From positions 9,064,932 through 9,128,931 of the forward strand of contig CP099840.1 of assembly GCA_030062745.1 (NCBI GenBank): DNA of 64,000 nt, given 5' to 3'. Under the pieces are notes generated by a model that did not search any database, was not told the DNA's origin, and saw only the letters and a list, made by a program, of their open reading frames with translations. The translations under genes were made by a program, and so were the position numbers. This document shows, piece after piece, positions 32,387 through 44,300 of the stretch. Position 1 is the stretch's first letter. Every line of letters begins with the position of its first letter. Origin of the DNA: Capitulum mitella (Eukaryota; Arthropoda; Thecostraca; Pollicipedomorpha; Pollicipedidae).

Positions 32387-35300
32387 GCGTGATTTTGAAG
32401 GATTGTTGTTTTGCCTGGAGAAAAAAGAGTGAAAGCTCGCAGGAAGAAAAGAAACTTACGGAAGAAGACAATGACAACCAACTTCGCTGCCGTATTTAAT
32501 CAAACTTACGTATATATATGTTTGTTTTGTGGCTACCGCTGTAGGAAAGTTTGCTTTTAACGAGTTTCCCGGAAGACCCCCACAAAGTCGTTATAATTGC
32601 GAAATTACCTGTCAAGTGCAGCCAACATTTTAACCACCGGCAGTAAGGTGATGCAACCCTCGCGTGAGGGTTTCCGCGAGTTAACCCAGAATGACCGCTT
32701 CGATCATTCTGGAATTTTGCATAGCTGGGTCTTGAACTTTGTAATGTTTTATGTGAAAACATCGACTTATGACCTCTTTCCTCGAGGGCACGTCATGGGG
32801 GAATAACGGTACGGCGAGAGTCCTTATGAGGACCGTTGCCATACTGTTTGGTAAGGGGGGTTTCCAAGCTGAAAAAGGTCTATAGTAAATACTTAATACT
32901 CTTATCATTTTCATTTCAAACGTGTCGAAATGACCCTATGAAGTTGCACGCTTGGATATTTTGAAAACAGAAGCACATTACCCTTTAATCCCAGCAAATT
33001 TTGTCCATATTACAGTTCTTATTCTCCATATATCGCCACTGGAATAAATTTTCCCGAACAAGAGGCCGGTTGCCCAAGCTGCCCCCCCCCCGCTCCCCCT
33101 GCAGCGCACGTGCTGTGTTACATATTGTCGGCCATATTGAAGCCACTGCCAGTCACTGTTGCATACGAAGGACAGGTGCTAGACTAGCCTGTTACGTCAC
33201 CGCCGAAAAGTATACCATGATATACCATCATTTAAAGGATACTGCAAATTAACCTAAAGTAGTATCAATATGTTCCATCCAGGCCAAAGGAGCTAAAAAA
33301 GGTTAGGAACGGGCACTTTTGGTGAGCTTATGAGAAAAACGGCGAAGACTCAGTAAAACAGTGGGGCGATGAGTAAAGGGATTGGGAAACAGGTAAATTC
33401 CGAGAAACCGATAATTACTATCCATTCTATTTTCCATTGCCTCATCGATGCTTTCGAAGTTTACAACCCACTCAATTTGTTCTTCCTTAAAAAGAAGACG
33501 CCTTGGTGTATGCGCATGTTTTGTCTAAATCACTTGTGATAACTGTGATATGTGCGTAGTGCCTGGATCGCGTTATTAGTGAAGCAGACGTTGTCGGAAG
33601 GGGTGGGCCCGCAGCTTGTGGAATGTCATTGGATCATTGAGGTTTATCAGGCTTCTGAATCTCTCCGTTGTGGTTCGTTAACGTTTTTACCGCGGGAAAT
33701 ATTACAGGCATACCCCAGCTGGACTCGACGGAAAAGGTACGCCTTCCTTTGGATCTGGAGGTGCTGTACACATTTCCTGTGTTGAAGTATCCAGGCATTC
33801 ATAAGTAAAACTGGTCAGTTCTGTCCAGGAGAAAGGCATTTATTGGAGGCATTTTCAAGAAATATGATATGTTAATTTGAGAGTTGGGGAACCATTAACT
33901 GTCGTGTACATTTGGAGGCGGGAGCACCACTGAAGTGAGTACATCAGAACAGCCACCCAGAAAATGGTTTTATTTCTAATTGCCACTAATGGACTCATCA
34001 AATTCCTTGATTCTGATCATACCAAAGCTCTGGTACTATATGTTTCTGCCATTGCAACTAACTATGGTCTGAAATGACATTTCCTTTCCTGATTTAAATA
34101 AAAACATCCAAGCTGCTCTTGGTAATGAGACTTATTTTGGAAATGTAAGCTTAAGTGTATTCTTTTCAGCCTTGGCAGCATGGTTCTGTTAATGCTTTGT
34201 AACTTCTGGAATGCATTCACTTGGAATGCACTTTTTCATTATCTGCCCAGAACTTACAACTGTAGATCATCAGTTTTCTGGTGTCCAGTGCAGTGGCCAA
34301 AAAGTTAATGAAATGCTGTCAGAGCAGCACTTGTGGTTCCATTCAGGTAGATTGGCATGTTTCTGAAAGCTTAAAGCTCCTAGTGCACCAGAGGGAATGG
34401 CAGAATGTATGCAAAATAGTTGAGACAAATGTACCATCTTTCAAAGCATATAGAATACAATAGCAGATAGAAAGGCATCATTGTTGCACAGTAAATTTTG
34501 ATGAGAAAGCTGAAGGAAAGGTGGGGGTAAACAGATCTTTGGACATTGAAGCTGATTTTTAACATAAACTTATGAAAGTGTGTTCATGCTGGAGATGGCT
34601 TGGAAAGGTTATGTTAAATTAATTTATCTTTGTGAATGCATTCATGCAAATTTGACATCCATTTTAGCTTGATACAGTCCATTACCTTAGGGCCTAGGAC
34701 CTCATGGATTTGGGAAAAGTAGGCTGCAAGGGCATCCTGTAGACTCTTGCCCTGTAAAGCTTGTTGTTTTTACTCTGCTTCAATATGGATCTTGTATGTC
34801 TGGCCATATTTTCCAGTATATATTCCACTTGGTTTGGCTTTTGAAATTAATTACTGTGTTATTGCTGTTTATACTGAAATGATGTAGCAGATTGTGGAAG
34901 ATGTAGCAGATAACATTTGTACAAGCAACTAATGATCATTTTATGTTTCACTAATTTTATTGTTGTCTTTTGGCATATACATCATTGTTACATTACATTG
35001 AAAAATCAAATAGATATCATTTATCTTATGGTTTAATTGCCTTAATTTGGCTTTGGAAGCCTGCTGCTGTACACTGATAACAAGATTAAGAGCAAAATTC
35101 CACCCAATATGCCATGCAACCATTCATTGAGGAAAACCAATGTCCATCATCTTACATTCTTTTTCTTTTGACAAAATTTGCTGTGCTTGCATGCCAGTTT
35201 CAATCTCAGTTGTGCTAATGGTCATTAAGCTATTGTTCCAAACAACTTACATGTGTATTTTATTATTGTCTTGATCAGAGTTTTGTTAAAACCATTAACT

Positions 35301-35600
35301 ATGACATTAATCTTTGCTCATGCATGGAAGGGTCTTGAATACCATCCTCAGGTCCTTTGGTTTGATCTCATGGTCATAAACCTTAGGGTGTGGAAGTATA
35401 ATTTTAAGCTTGCTTTCCAGATATTGTGCAAAAAGAAGAGGTAACATGGAAATCTCAGTACCTGTTAGTACATAATTTTTGTATCTTGTGACTGTGCTTC
35501 AAAATCTGGTCATGTTATGTCACTGACTTTTTTTGAACTTAAAGCAAGGCATTTCCAAAAATATTTAAGCATGTGCCAGTGATTGTCAGAAAGATATATT
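32387..35600. other. AT-rich sequence without recognisable genes
   Basis: No coding similarity, RNA gene or defined element. A short oligo-C/CGCTCCC stretch is near 33084-33100. From about 33900 the base composition is strongly AT-rich. Confidence 0.4.
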
Positions 35601-35615
35601 GGCAAACAGATCTGA

Positions 35616-35735
35616 TGTTTTTTCTTGGGGGGAGGGGGAACTATTTGACCTGGCCTAAGAACCCAACTTGTTCTTTGCAAATGTTCTTTTCTTGGGGGGG
35701 GGTAGGAATTATTTGACTTGACCTCAGAACAACCA
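35616..35735. repeat. Two-copy direct repeat with G run
   Basis: TTTTCTTGGGGGG...AATTATTTGAC-like text occurs twice with a spacing of about 67 bp (CTTGGGG at 35624 and 35691), each followed by a TTTGACCT/TTGACCT half-site. Confidence 0.6.
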
Positions 35736-36720
35736 TACTGAGAGGCTGTTTTTTGGTCTTTTTGCCCAAAATTACCCTGAACAGAATTCTTTGTTGGGAT
35801 GAAAGATGGATACAAATCATCTGATACACTGTTTGAATGATGAAACTAACCTGAGGTCAGGTGAGATGGTTACAGAATTGAATGTGTGGCAGAATGGGCA
35901 CTAAATGCATTTGCCATTCTTTTCTGGTGAGGCATGATAGGTTACATTTCAGTTAATGCTCATGAAGGCATAATTTCAAAGGTCACGTGCCTCTTGGCAT
36001 GCCATAAAATTTCATGACATGTCTTAAGACAATATGTAGAGTTAGTTTCACATGTTAACTTCTATTTGTTTCTGAGATACAAATAACTATTCATTCGACA
36101 TTGGTTGACCTTTCATGACTATTTGGCTGTAACAGGTCTTGTGTTAATGACTTCAGGCTGTGTTTATGATGCCAGATGTGTTTCAGTACACCATTTACTT
36201 CTGTGGCACCTTTATTGTAAGAGCAGACATACATTTTTTGCCTGCTATCACCCTTGATCTGACCTGACCTGACCCATCCTTAATGTCCACATCATTCAAG
36301 AACACCTTAGCATGATGATAGGGATTAAATGACATTGTTTGACATTCTATCCTTTATTCAGCCATGACATCTGAATTGCAGCATCTGACCTTAATTGGGC
36401 TGATATGACGTGAGTTGACCTACAGTAATCTTTTCCTGATAGGAGTTACTGTGTCTAACCAAACATTTGCGATGGTGATTCCAAAACATATGCTTTCAGT
36501 AACTTTACTTGAGTGCCAGGTTTGACAAATCATTGTTGTATTCCAGTGACTGTTGACCTGACCTGATATGACCTGAGGAGCAGCAAATTACTTTCTGACA
36601 ATGGCAAAACGCCTCTGGTGGTTTTTGGACTGTTCAGCACTCAAGATCAGTTGAAAGGATTGCCATATTTGTTTTTATTCCCTGCAGACTTTGGTCGTCA
36701 TGGCATGACATTCTTTGACC
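35640..36720. other. Region rich in TGACCT/AGGTCA half-sites upstream of the RNF19 gene
   Basis: Clusters of the hexamer TGACCT or its inverse occur near 35645, 35715, 35850-35860, 36254-36275 and 36548-36575. They resemble nuclear-receptor half-sites and also the bodies of the TTAA elements, so this may be an unbounded older relative of those elements rather than a regulatory region. Confidence 0.35.
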
Positions 36721-37977
36721 TCTTGACCCTAAGGTACTAATTTATTGTGAGTAAATGTTAATTTATTCTTTGTAACAGCTTGATGGATTTTCGATTGATG
36801 TCACTTGTTTCTGTAACCCCATTAGTTCTGAAGATCACAGGGCTCATCTTGAGACCCCCCTGCCATAGTAAGCAGAGGGTATTTGGGACACCTGGGAGTG
36901 CACAGGTCAAGTGCTTAATAACTGGTGATGGAATGATATCAGTAGTCTTTTACTGTATGATTTGTCCACTAGCAATATTTATTTTTGCCTTCTTATGCAG
37001 TTTCATTGCACATTATGCTGTTGAACTAGGCATGTTTTTGTTCTTTCGGAATACAATGGTAAAAATGGTTTTGATGCCTGCTGCTGCCTAATATATTTTG
37101 CTGGTAACATGGCAACAGCTACCTCAAATTAAAATTATTCAGGTTCATAACAGTTCGGATTGTCACAAGATAGCCGTATAATAATATATGGTCAGTGCAA
37201 GATGGCATTAAATTTGATGCAGCAGTGTTGTCGCGAAACTGTTAATGTAAGAAATCACTTCAAGGAAAACTTGAAGAAAGAAAAAACTTTAATGTAAAAA
37301 AAGGATGATTCATATCATGCCTATTGTTTGTGTTAAATGTTCATGTTTTTTTCGTTTTTTTAGACAAACTGCTGTGTAAAAAACCTCCAGACCCCCAAAT
37401 TTTCCAAATTTGGAGGCCCTCGTACCTTTCTTCCCACTTGTGGTACTATCTGAAACTTCACTGAAAGCAATGTGTTGAGAGTCATGATACAAAATTGAGA
37501 GATTAAACTCCTTAAGCATTTGTTGATCTTTAATCAAATATTGAGCAACTAGAGCAGCAAGGCGAATGAAAACAAAACCGCATAGTCTGTCGCGACTTTG
37601 GCGTTTACAGCCAGAAAGTCTGCTCCACCTTCTCATTTTCACAACAAGGCAGGTTTTACTTATTTGTCTAAGGTGGCGTGCATGGTTACAAGATGGAGCC
37701 GGAAATGGGCGCTCTGTGGGATGTACTTAAATGTTTGACTGGGCTCTCTGAACTGTGTATGGCGCCGGCTGTCGAGATTCTGAGGGTGTCAGTCGATTTC
37801 CTGCGGGCCCATAACCTGTTAACACATGTACCCTGTGTCCTTTTGCGATCATTCCAGCCACTGACGTTGTTTAGCGAGCCTTCACAATGGAGCAAGCTGA
37901 GCAGGTGGTTGTCATGCGCCATCTTGAACGTGTTTTACATTTCGGATGACTGTATTCCTATTCAGCCACTTACATGA
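36721..37977. other. Unassigned 5' flank
   Basis: AT-rich until about 37650. The 99-codon frame at 37678-37977 has no family resemblance and no donor that would join it in phase to the RNF19 start exon. Untranslated exons could lie here. Confidence 0.35.
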
Positions 37978-38230
37978 GGCCTGCATTTTCGAAGGCCCGT
38001 GTTTTGTGAAGCCAGATAGCCGAGCTGCTGCGGATCTGTTTTGGTGACTCAGCCGCTAGCTCTGTTCCGTTCCCGAGAATTGTGTCGACCCTAGCGCCGG
38101 CCGTGCCGTGTTGTTTGTAGGCCGATGTTGGCCGGTGCTGCGCTGGCGGACGGCTCCGGCGCGCGTCGTCGTCTGGGCGTCACCGGGCGCCGGTCGAGCC
38201 GCTCATTGCAGTGCGTTTTGTCCGCAGGGA
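37978..38230 (+). promoter_or_regulatory. Candidate promoter/5' UTR region of the RNF19 gene
   Basis: Sequence becomes CpG-rich here, immediately before the first coding exon. A good acceptor (TTTTGTCCGCAG, ending 38227) lies four bases before the chosen ATG, suggesting an upstream non-coding exon. No TATA box is obvious. Confidence 0.4.
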
Positions 38231-38372
38231 ATGCACAGCGTGGTGGACATGCCGCGCTCCGACCAGCCCAAGAAGCGGCGCACGCTGCCCCGCTTCTCGC
38301 TGCAGCACCTCATCTTCGGCTCGCCGCGCAAGAGGAAGTCGAGTCGTTCGGCGTCCCGCTCCAGCGCCAATG
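38231..38372 (+). CDS. RNF19-like exon 1 (N-terminal)
   Basis: Encodes 47 residues of basic, serine-rich N-terminus ([30 protein letters not shown]). ATG 38231 is the first Met of this segment; the frame is open upstream to 38108 but lies beyond an acceptor at 38226-38227. Ends in phase 1 at the donor GTGAGT. RNF19 proteins share a similar FSLxxLLxSP-like start, by recollection. Confidence 0.75.
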
Positions 38373-41300
38373 GTGAGTGAGCCCGATTGACACGGTGGTC
38401 GGCCCTGTGGCACGGGGATGGCTGGGTTCGCCCGGCGACCCGTTCGGCAGCCGTCGTTAGGCTGTGCGGGGCCTCATCGGGACCTCGGAACAGTGTCCGT
38501 TCCACTGAATGACGATGCAGTTTCGTTCTGTCACGTGACGCTCTCCACCGCCATCCTGATCGCAGAAACTTGTCAGTGGGGGGGGGGGATGAGAATACGC
38601 GTAATTGTCGATGCATGCTAAGCTCGCATGATATCAGGAGGGCTTTGGGCGTTGCGTTCATTGAATCGCTCGAGGACGGTATGTAGTAGCGATGCCCCCT
38701 TGCTGAGGCGCATCGTTCGCCAGCCCGTTGTCGCGGAGTCGTGGGTCGGCGGCGTGCTGCAAAGCTCTCCGCCGACGACGTGGGACGAAACTCCCCTCAG
38801 GAACGATCGATTGTGCCGCGCGCCCCGTGGCGACCGTCCGACGCTGTGGTCTGGACGTCGGCCCGTCCGGCCTTTGTTCGCTCCGACTGACGTCCAGCAC
38901 TGGCTCGGGAGACTGCGTGGCCGCTGTCTGACGGCAGGCTGGCTTGGTGGCCTGGCTGTGTGTTACCGCTGTCGGACGGTTATCCGGTCTGGTGACCTGC
39001 CTTGCCCGCCGTCTGACTGTTGCCCGATCTGTTGACATTTTCTTGCTCGCCGTCTCGCAGTTGCTCGACCTGGGGCCGTTTCCTTGGGCATCTGACGATT
39101 GCTCATCGGACTGGCCCCTGATTAACCCTGACCTCCTGTTTCGCCAGGTCAGCCGGACAGGGTCATCTCACTGGAGAGCCTGGCCGTGGCCGGGCCGTCC
39201 CACCTGAGCGCCATGGACGCGGTCAGTCAATGGCCGCCCGCCGCCGTCACAACTGGAAACCGCCCCCGACCCCGCCCCCGCCCCCGCCGCCTTCGCGACG
39301 ACCTCAGAATAACTCATCCAGGCGCGGCGGGAGCTTGCCCCAGCCTCCACTTGGCCCTTGGCTCGCCCGCAGCTAAGATTTTGTCAGTTGTAAACTCGTC
39401 CGATCTCCGTGTGGTTGTCGGTTTCAGATAACGTTGATCTGAGGTGCTAAGCATTCTTTGTGTGGACAGATTTTTAAATTATCCTACAGTTTTATTCGGC
39501 TGGCCCCCGTCCGACAGTGTGAGGGCTGCAAGAGAAGGTAACTGTACAGTTTTTGCTTGTTTCGGCCTAGCAGCTCGTTTACGTAACGTCAGCTTGTGTA
39601 AGTCTGGCGACGTTTTTCTAGCGGACGCTCGAGACGACACAAAACTGCCGCGTGCCGAGGCACATTTGGTCTGAGCAATTCTGTTCTGGCCTGCCGGCTC
39701 TGTCGGTTAAACAGTGCGCCCCGTTTGCGGCGCCAGCTGTGGATGACAGGCTGAGGGCCTGGCAGCTCGGCCTTCTGCCCGGGTGTCTGCTGCTGGCTGG
39801 CTGCCGGTGACTCCGCCTCCGCTGCAGCCGGCCGAGCGGCAGCTGGCCCGTCGTACCGCTGGAAACCGTGTCTGTTATCCCCGGACCTGACCCTGAACTG
39901 CGGTCTGCCGCGGCCGGACGACCGGAAACGCGACGGAAGAGTGTCGAACGTTGCCGGCCTCGTGCTCAGTGTGGCTGGCCCTCCGTGTGTCGCCGCGGAT
40001 CAGTCAGGACGGGGATGTGCCCCTGGCGCTATTGATTTTCTGTCTAGCCGGCCATCACCTGTCTGACGGCGTGCTGCTGTTCTCAGATCAGCGAGGACGT
40101 GACGATCGAGTGTCCGGTGTGCCTGGAGACGCTGCCGGCCGCCAGCTTTCCCCGACTGACCTACTGTTCGCACAAGAGCTGCCGCTCCTGCCTCAAGCAG
40201 TACCTGACGATCGAGATCATGGAGTCGCGGGTCCGCATCCTGTGTCCGCAGTGCAATGAGCCGCTCCACCCCACTGGTCAGTGGCGCCCACAGTGGCGGC
40301 AGCACCCTCAGCCCAGCCGGGCCGGGCCCTTGCTCACGGTTGGTCTGCGTGTATCATGGGTCTTCTTGGACTTGTTGTGTCACCATTAGCTAGAGTCGCT
40401 TTTATGACGAGCTGAAACTATTGAATTTTTTTGTCATGGCTGAAGCTATTATGACATTTTTCTCAAGAAGAAGACGTCAGCACAAAACTGTGATTGCGAA
40501 AGCACCGAAGCCGTGTCTTATTAAGTTTCTGTATGGGAAAATGAGGCTCGTTTTAGGGATTGCACAGTTTTGCAGTACGTGAAAAGGACATCAGCCAAAA
40601 CGTTACACCATTAGCACTGTTTTGCTACTGTGTATGATTTGCAGTGTGTTTTAGCAATGGCCGTTCCCTGAAGAGAAGTTGGACGTGTCGCGGAACATGG
40701 GATTAATTTGCGACCGCTCATGTAGGTCATGCTCCGCGCAGATTCTTCTTAGCATTCGAATGACTGCTATGTGCGTACTCTGTCCTTATAACGAATGCTC
40801 ACCTTATCCCGCCGTGGATGCTTTGCATTTGGTGGGGATCAAATGACGCTTTTTGTGTCGCCGACAGACATAAAGCACATTGTGGATGACCCGCTGCTGA
40901 TGAACAAGTACGACGAGTTCATGGTGCGGCGAGCGTTGGCCACGGACGCCGACGCCCGCTGGTGCCCGGCGCCAGACTGCGGGTACGTGGGTTATGGGTA
41001 GCTGGTGTCAGGCGCGAGACTCCAGTCCAGCAGCTCGTGTGGGCTGCGGGACTGGGTACGTGGGTTAGCAGCTGTTGTTGGCGCCAGACTGCGGGTTTGT
41101 GGGTTATGGCTACCTGGCATCTTGTGTCAGGTACGAGCTATACTGGATACTTGTATTATGGGCAGGTCCTGGCCTGTGCTAGGGTTAATGATGACTGCCG
41201 TGGGATGTGGGATACAGGTAGCGTTCTGCATATATCTTTGAGCATATCGGTGGCGCTACAAAACAAACAATGAGTTTAAGTTCATGTCCTTCGGAATTTT

Positions 41301-44300
41301 TTTTCTCCGTTTTCTTTTTGAGAACTTTCAGAGAAGTTGTCTGACTTTGTATGTTTTTTGGCGTCTTTCTCGGAGCGATGCCTTTGGATTCTTATGACGT
41401 ACCTTGACGTGAGCGTCGCCGACGTCTCGCTCATCGCCGGGCCAGGGTCTGTGAGACGACGCTGTCGCATGTTGTTGCCGAGCCTGGATCGCCTCTGTGA
41501 CGACTCTGTTTTTACTGCCGGTCGCTGCTCTTGAGACCGGGCGTCGCCCCAGTGACGGCGTTGTCGCTCTCGACGGGCGTCACATCGCCCCTGCCGCGAT
41601 GGCTGCGCCGTTTATGACGTCAGCGCCCCCTCCCCCGGGTTTTCCCGCTGTGACGACTGATGTCGCTCTCGTCTGTGCCTGCGAATCTGTATAGTCATTT
41701 AATTATGTGTTGCATATATCCGTGGGTTCCAAAACACTTGGCTGTTACCACCGCGCCGTCATACAAGTGCAAAAAATAGAATACAGTGGATAGATAAAAG
41801 AAATGTCAATAAAAATTACTAAACTAAGGGAACCGGGATCACACAGTAAAATATGGCTGACAAGCAAACGAAGTGTAGCCACCTGATTGAAAGAAACAGC
41901 TCTGTGTTGTAGTTTTCCTCGTCGTCGAATTCTCCTCCGCCCATTATTGCAGTTTTCTCGAAAGCATTGGACGGTAAATCACGATTCTAATCCGATTTCT
42001 GCCAGTCAACACCCGCATGCTGCCTGTTAAATAACTCGACCATTGAGTGGGTGACTGCCAATTCACATTCGATTTCAGGGTGGCGCCCATGATGCTGCCT
42101 CGGCCGCGGTCCGTCTCAGAGCTGGTGTCGTGTGCTGGCAGGTACGCCGTGATCGCGGCCGGCTGCGCCAGCTGCCCACGGCTCGAGTGCGGCCGGCCCG
42201 GCTGCAGCGCCTCCTTCTGCTACCACTGCCAGGCCGAGTGGCACCCGAACCAAACCTGCGACACGGCGCGCTCCGAACGGCTGGCGCAGTTCCGCTCCAG
42301 CGCCGGACAGCAGTCCCCCACCAGTTCCCTCAGTGGTACGTCTGTAGGTCACAGCAGTCCCCCACCAGCTCCCTCAGCGGTACGTCTGTAGGTCACAGCA
42401 GTCCTCCACCAGCTCCCCCGTGGTACGTCTGTAGGTCACAGCAGTCCTCCACCAGCTCCCCCAGTGGTATGTCTGTAGGTCACAGCAGTCCTCCACCAGC
42501 TGCCCATTGGTACGTCTGTAGGTCACAGCAGTCCTCCACCAGCTCCCTCAGCGGTACGTCTGTAGGTCACAGCAGTCCTCCACCAGCTCCCCCAGTGGTA
42601 CGTCTGTAGGTCACAGCAGTCCTCCACCAGCTCCCCCAGTGGTACGTCTGTAGGTCACAGCAGTCCCCCACCAGCTCCCCCAGTGGTACGTCGGTAGGTT
42701 ACAACATTCCCACCACCAGCTCCCTCAGCGATACGTCTGTAGGTCACAGCACTCCTCCACCAGCTCCCTCGGCGATACGTCTTTAGGTCACAGCAGTCCC
42801 CCACCAGTTCCTCCAGTGGTACGTCGGTAGCTTACAACATTTCCACCAGCAGCTCCCCAAGTGGCACGTATTTACGTCGCAGCATGTCCCCACGAGATCC
42901 CTGGGTGTTACGCATGAAATCATATCACAGCAACTCCACACGGGCCGTAGAATGGCATGACTTGAACGGGAGAGCTTCCGGAGTATAACGACGCACCTGG
43001 TAGCAGTCATTGTAGACTGATAGGCCATGCTATTCTGACATCTGTTCCGATACCTGGCAGTCTGTTCGCCTCGTACTCTGACATCTGTCTTGACGTGCCG
43101 CTGTCCCAGGTAGGTTGACACGACATTTGATAGGGGAAATTCTGAAGGCACCGTAGCGAATGCTGCACAATGCTCGATCAGACGTCGGCAAGTCAACCTT
43201 CTGGACAGGCCTCGGTCGGCCAACTTTCATTAGCGATTGTGGCGCCCTTCTGTGCTCAATAAGTAGTATATTGTCAGCGGCGATAAAGTCTGTCTGATGG
43301 TCGTATTCTTGCGCCACACAAAGCAGTAGGAAAGGTATATGCTTTTTTAGTTGTATGTGCAAGGCATTGCGTTGCGTGTCTTTTATGGGCTTTGTATTTC
43401 TGTGTTTTATTTACGTAATAGCCTGTTACAAATTTAACAGGCTGCTGTTTTCATGTGGGACTTTCGTCTCACGCTTTGGTAAACATTAAGTCTTCAGAAT
43501 CATGCAGCTGCTGCATCAGTGGAATTTTCGTTTGCACTGTTCATAATTTAGTTTTGCAGCACATGACGCAGTACGACTAATGTAGGCCTATTTACGGTTT
43601 CGTTCGTTTGCCTGTTGCTGTTGTTTCTGGACGACATGTGGTCTGTGACGGTACGCCGTAGATGAAGTGGCGTATTATCCTGTTTTACAAAGTGCTGTCC
43701 ACCTGCCACAAAAACCCCAAACACATGTTATACACGTGTATGCGCTGCCCTAGGAATTCGTACTACCTTGCGACACTCCCTTTTGCGCGGAAGTTTTCCC
43801 AGGGAAGCCTGCTGGCTGGCATGTGTGAGTGCTGTTCAATTTCTGATGTCTTTTCTGAGATGTCTTGGCACCCCCCCCCCCATGTGCTCTTCGATGTTTT
43901 GGCCCAGAGGACGTCTCTCGTACCCAGGTGTGTGCTCGGTTACGTTTTCGTATTAACAAGACAGGAGAGGACGTGCGAACCAAATGGTTCCTTTTTGTGC
44001 AGCCCTTTATGGTTCATGTTATATTTTCGATGGCACGTCGCCAATTGAAATCAGCTTGCGTCGGCGAAGTTACTGAATCTCCCTTCCTGCTGTCCGCTAC
44101 AAGGCTTGTCAACGCGAACATTTTGTTTAGTGATAAATATAGGAGATGCAGTTCCTTCATTGAAATTGGCAGCGTTCGTCCTCCATGGCGCTGCCCGGGT
44201 TGCAAATGCTAGTGGGCTTTGGGTTGGGTATTGTTCACTCTTGGTTGGGTCGTTCCTGTCCTGGGCACCTCGCGAGGTGGCTTGCCGCAGCTGCGACGCC

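Noticed and set aside
37678-37977. 99-codon frame upstream of RNF19 as a possible first exon
   Set aside because: No family resemblance to RNF19 N-termini and no donor joining it in phase.
42130-42609. 159-codon frame over the IBR exon and array
   Set aside because: It runs in the wrong frame through the exon and then through the 44-bp repeat, so it is a by-product.
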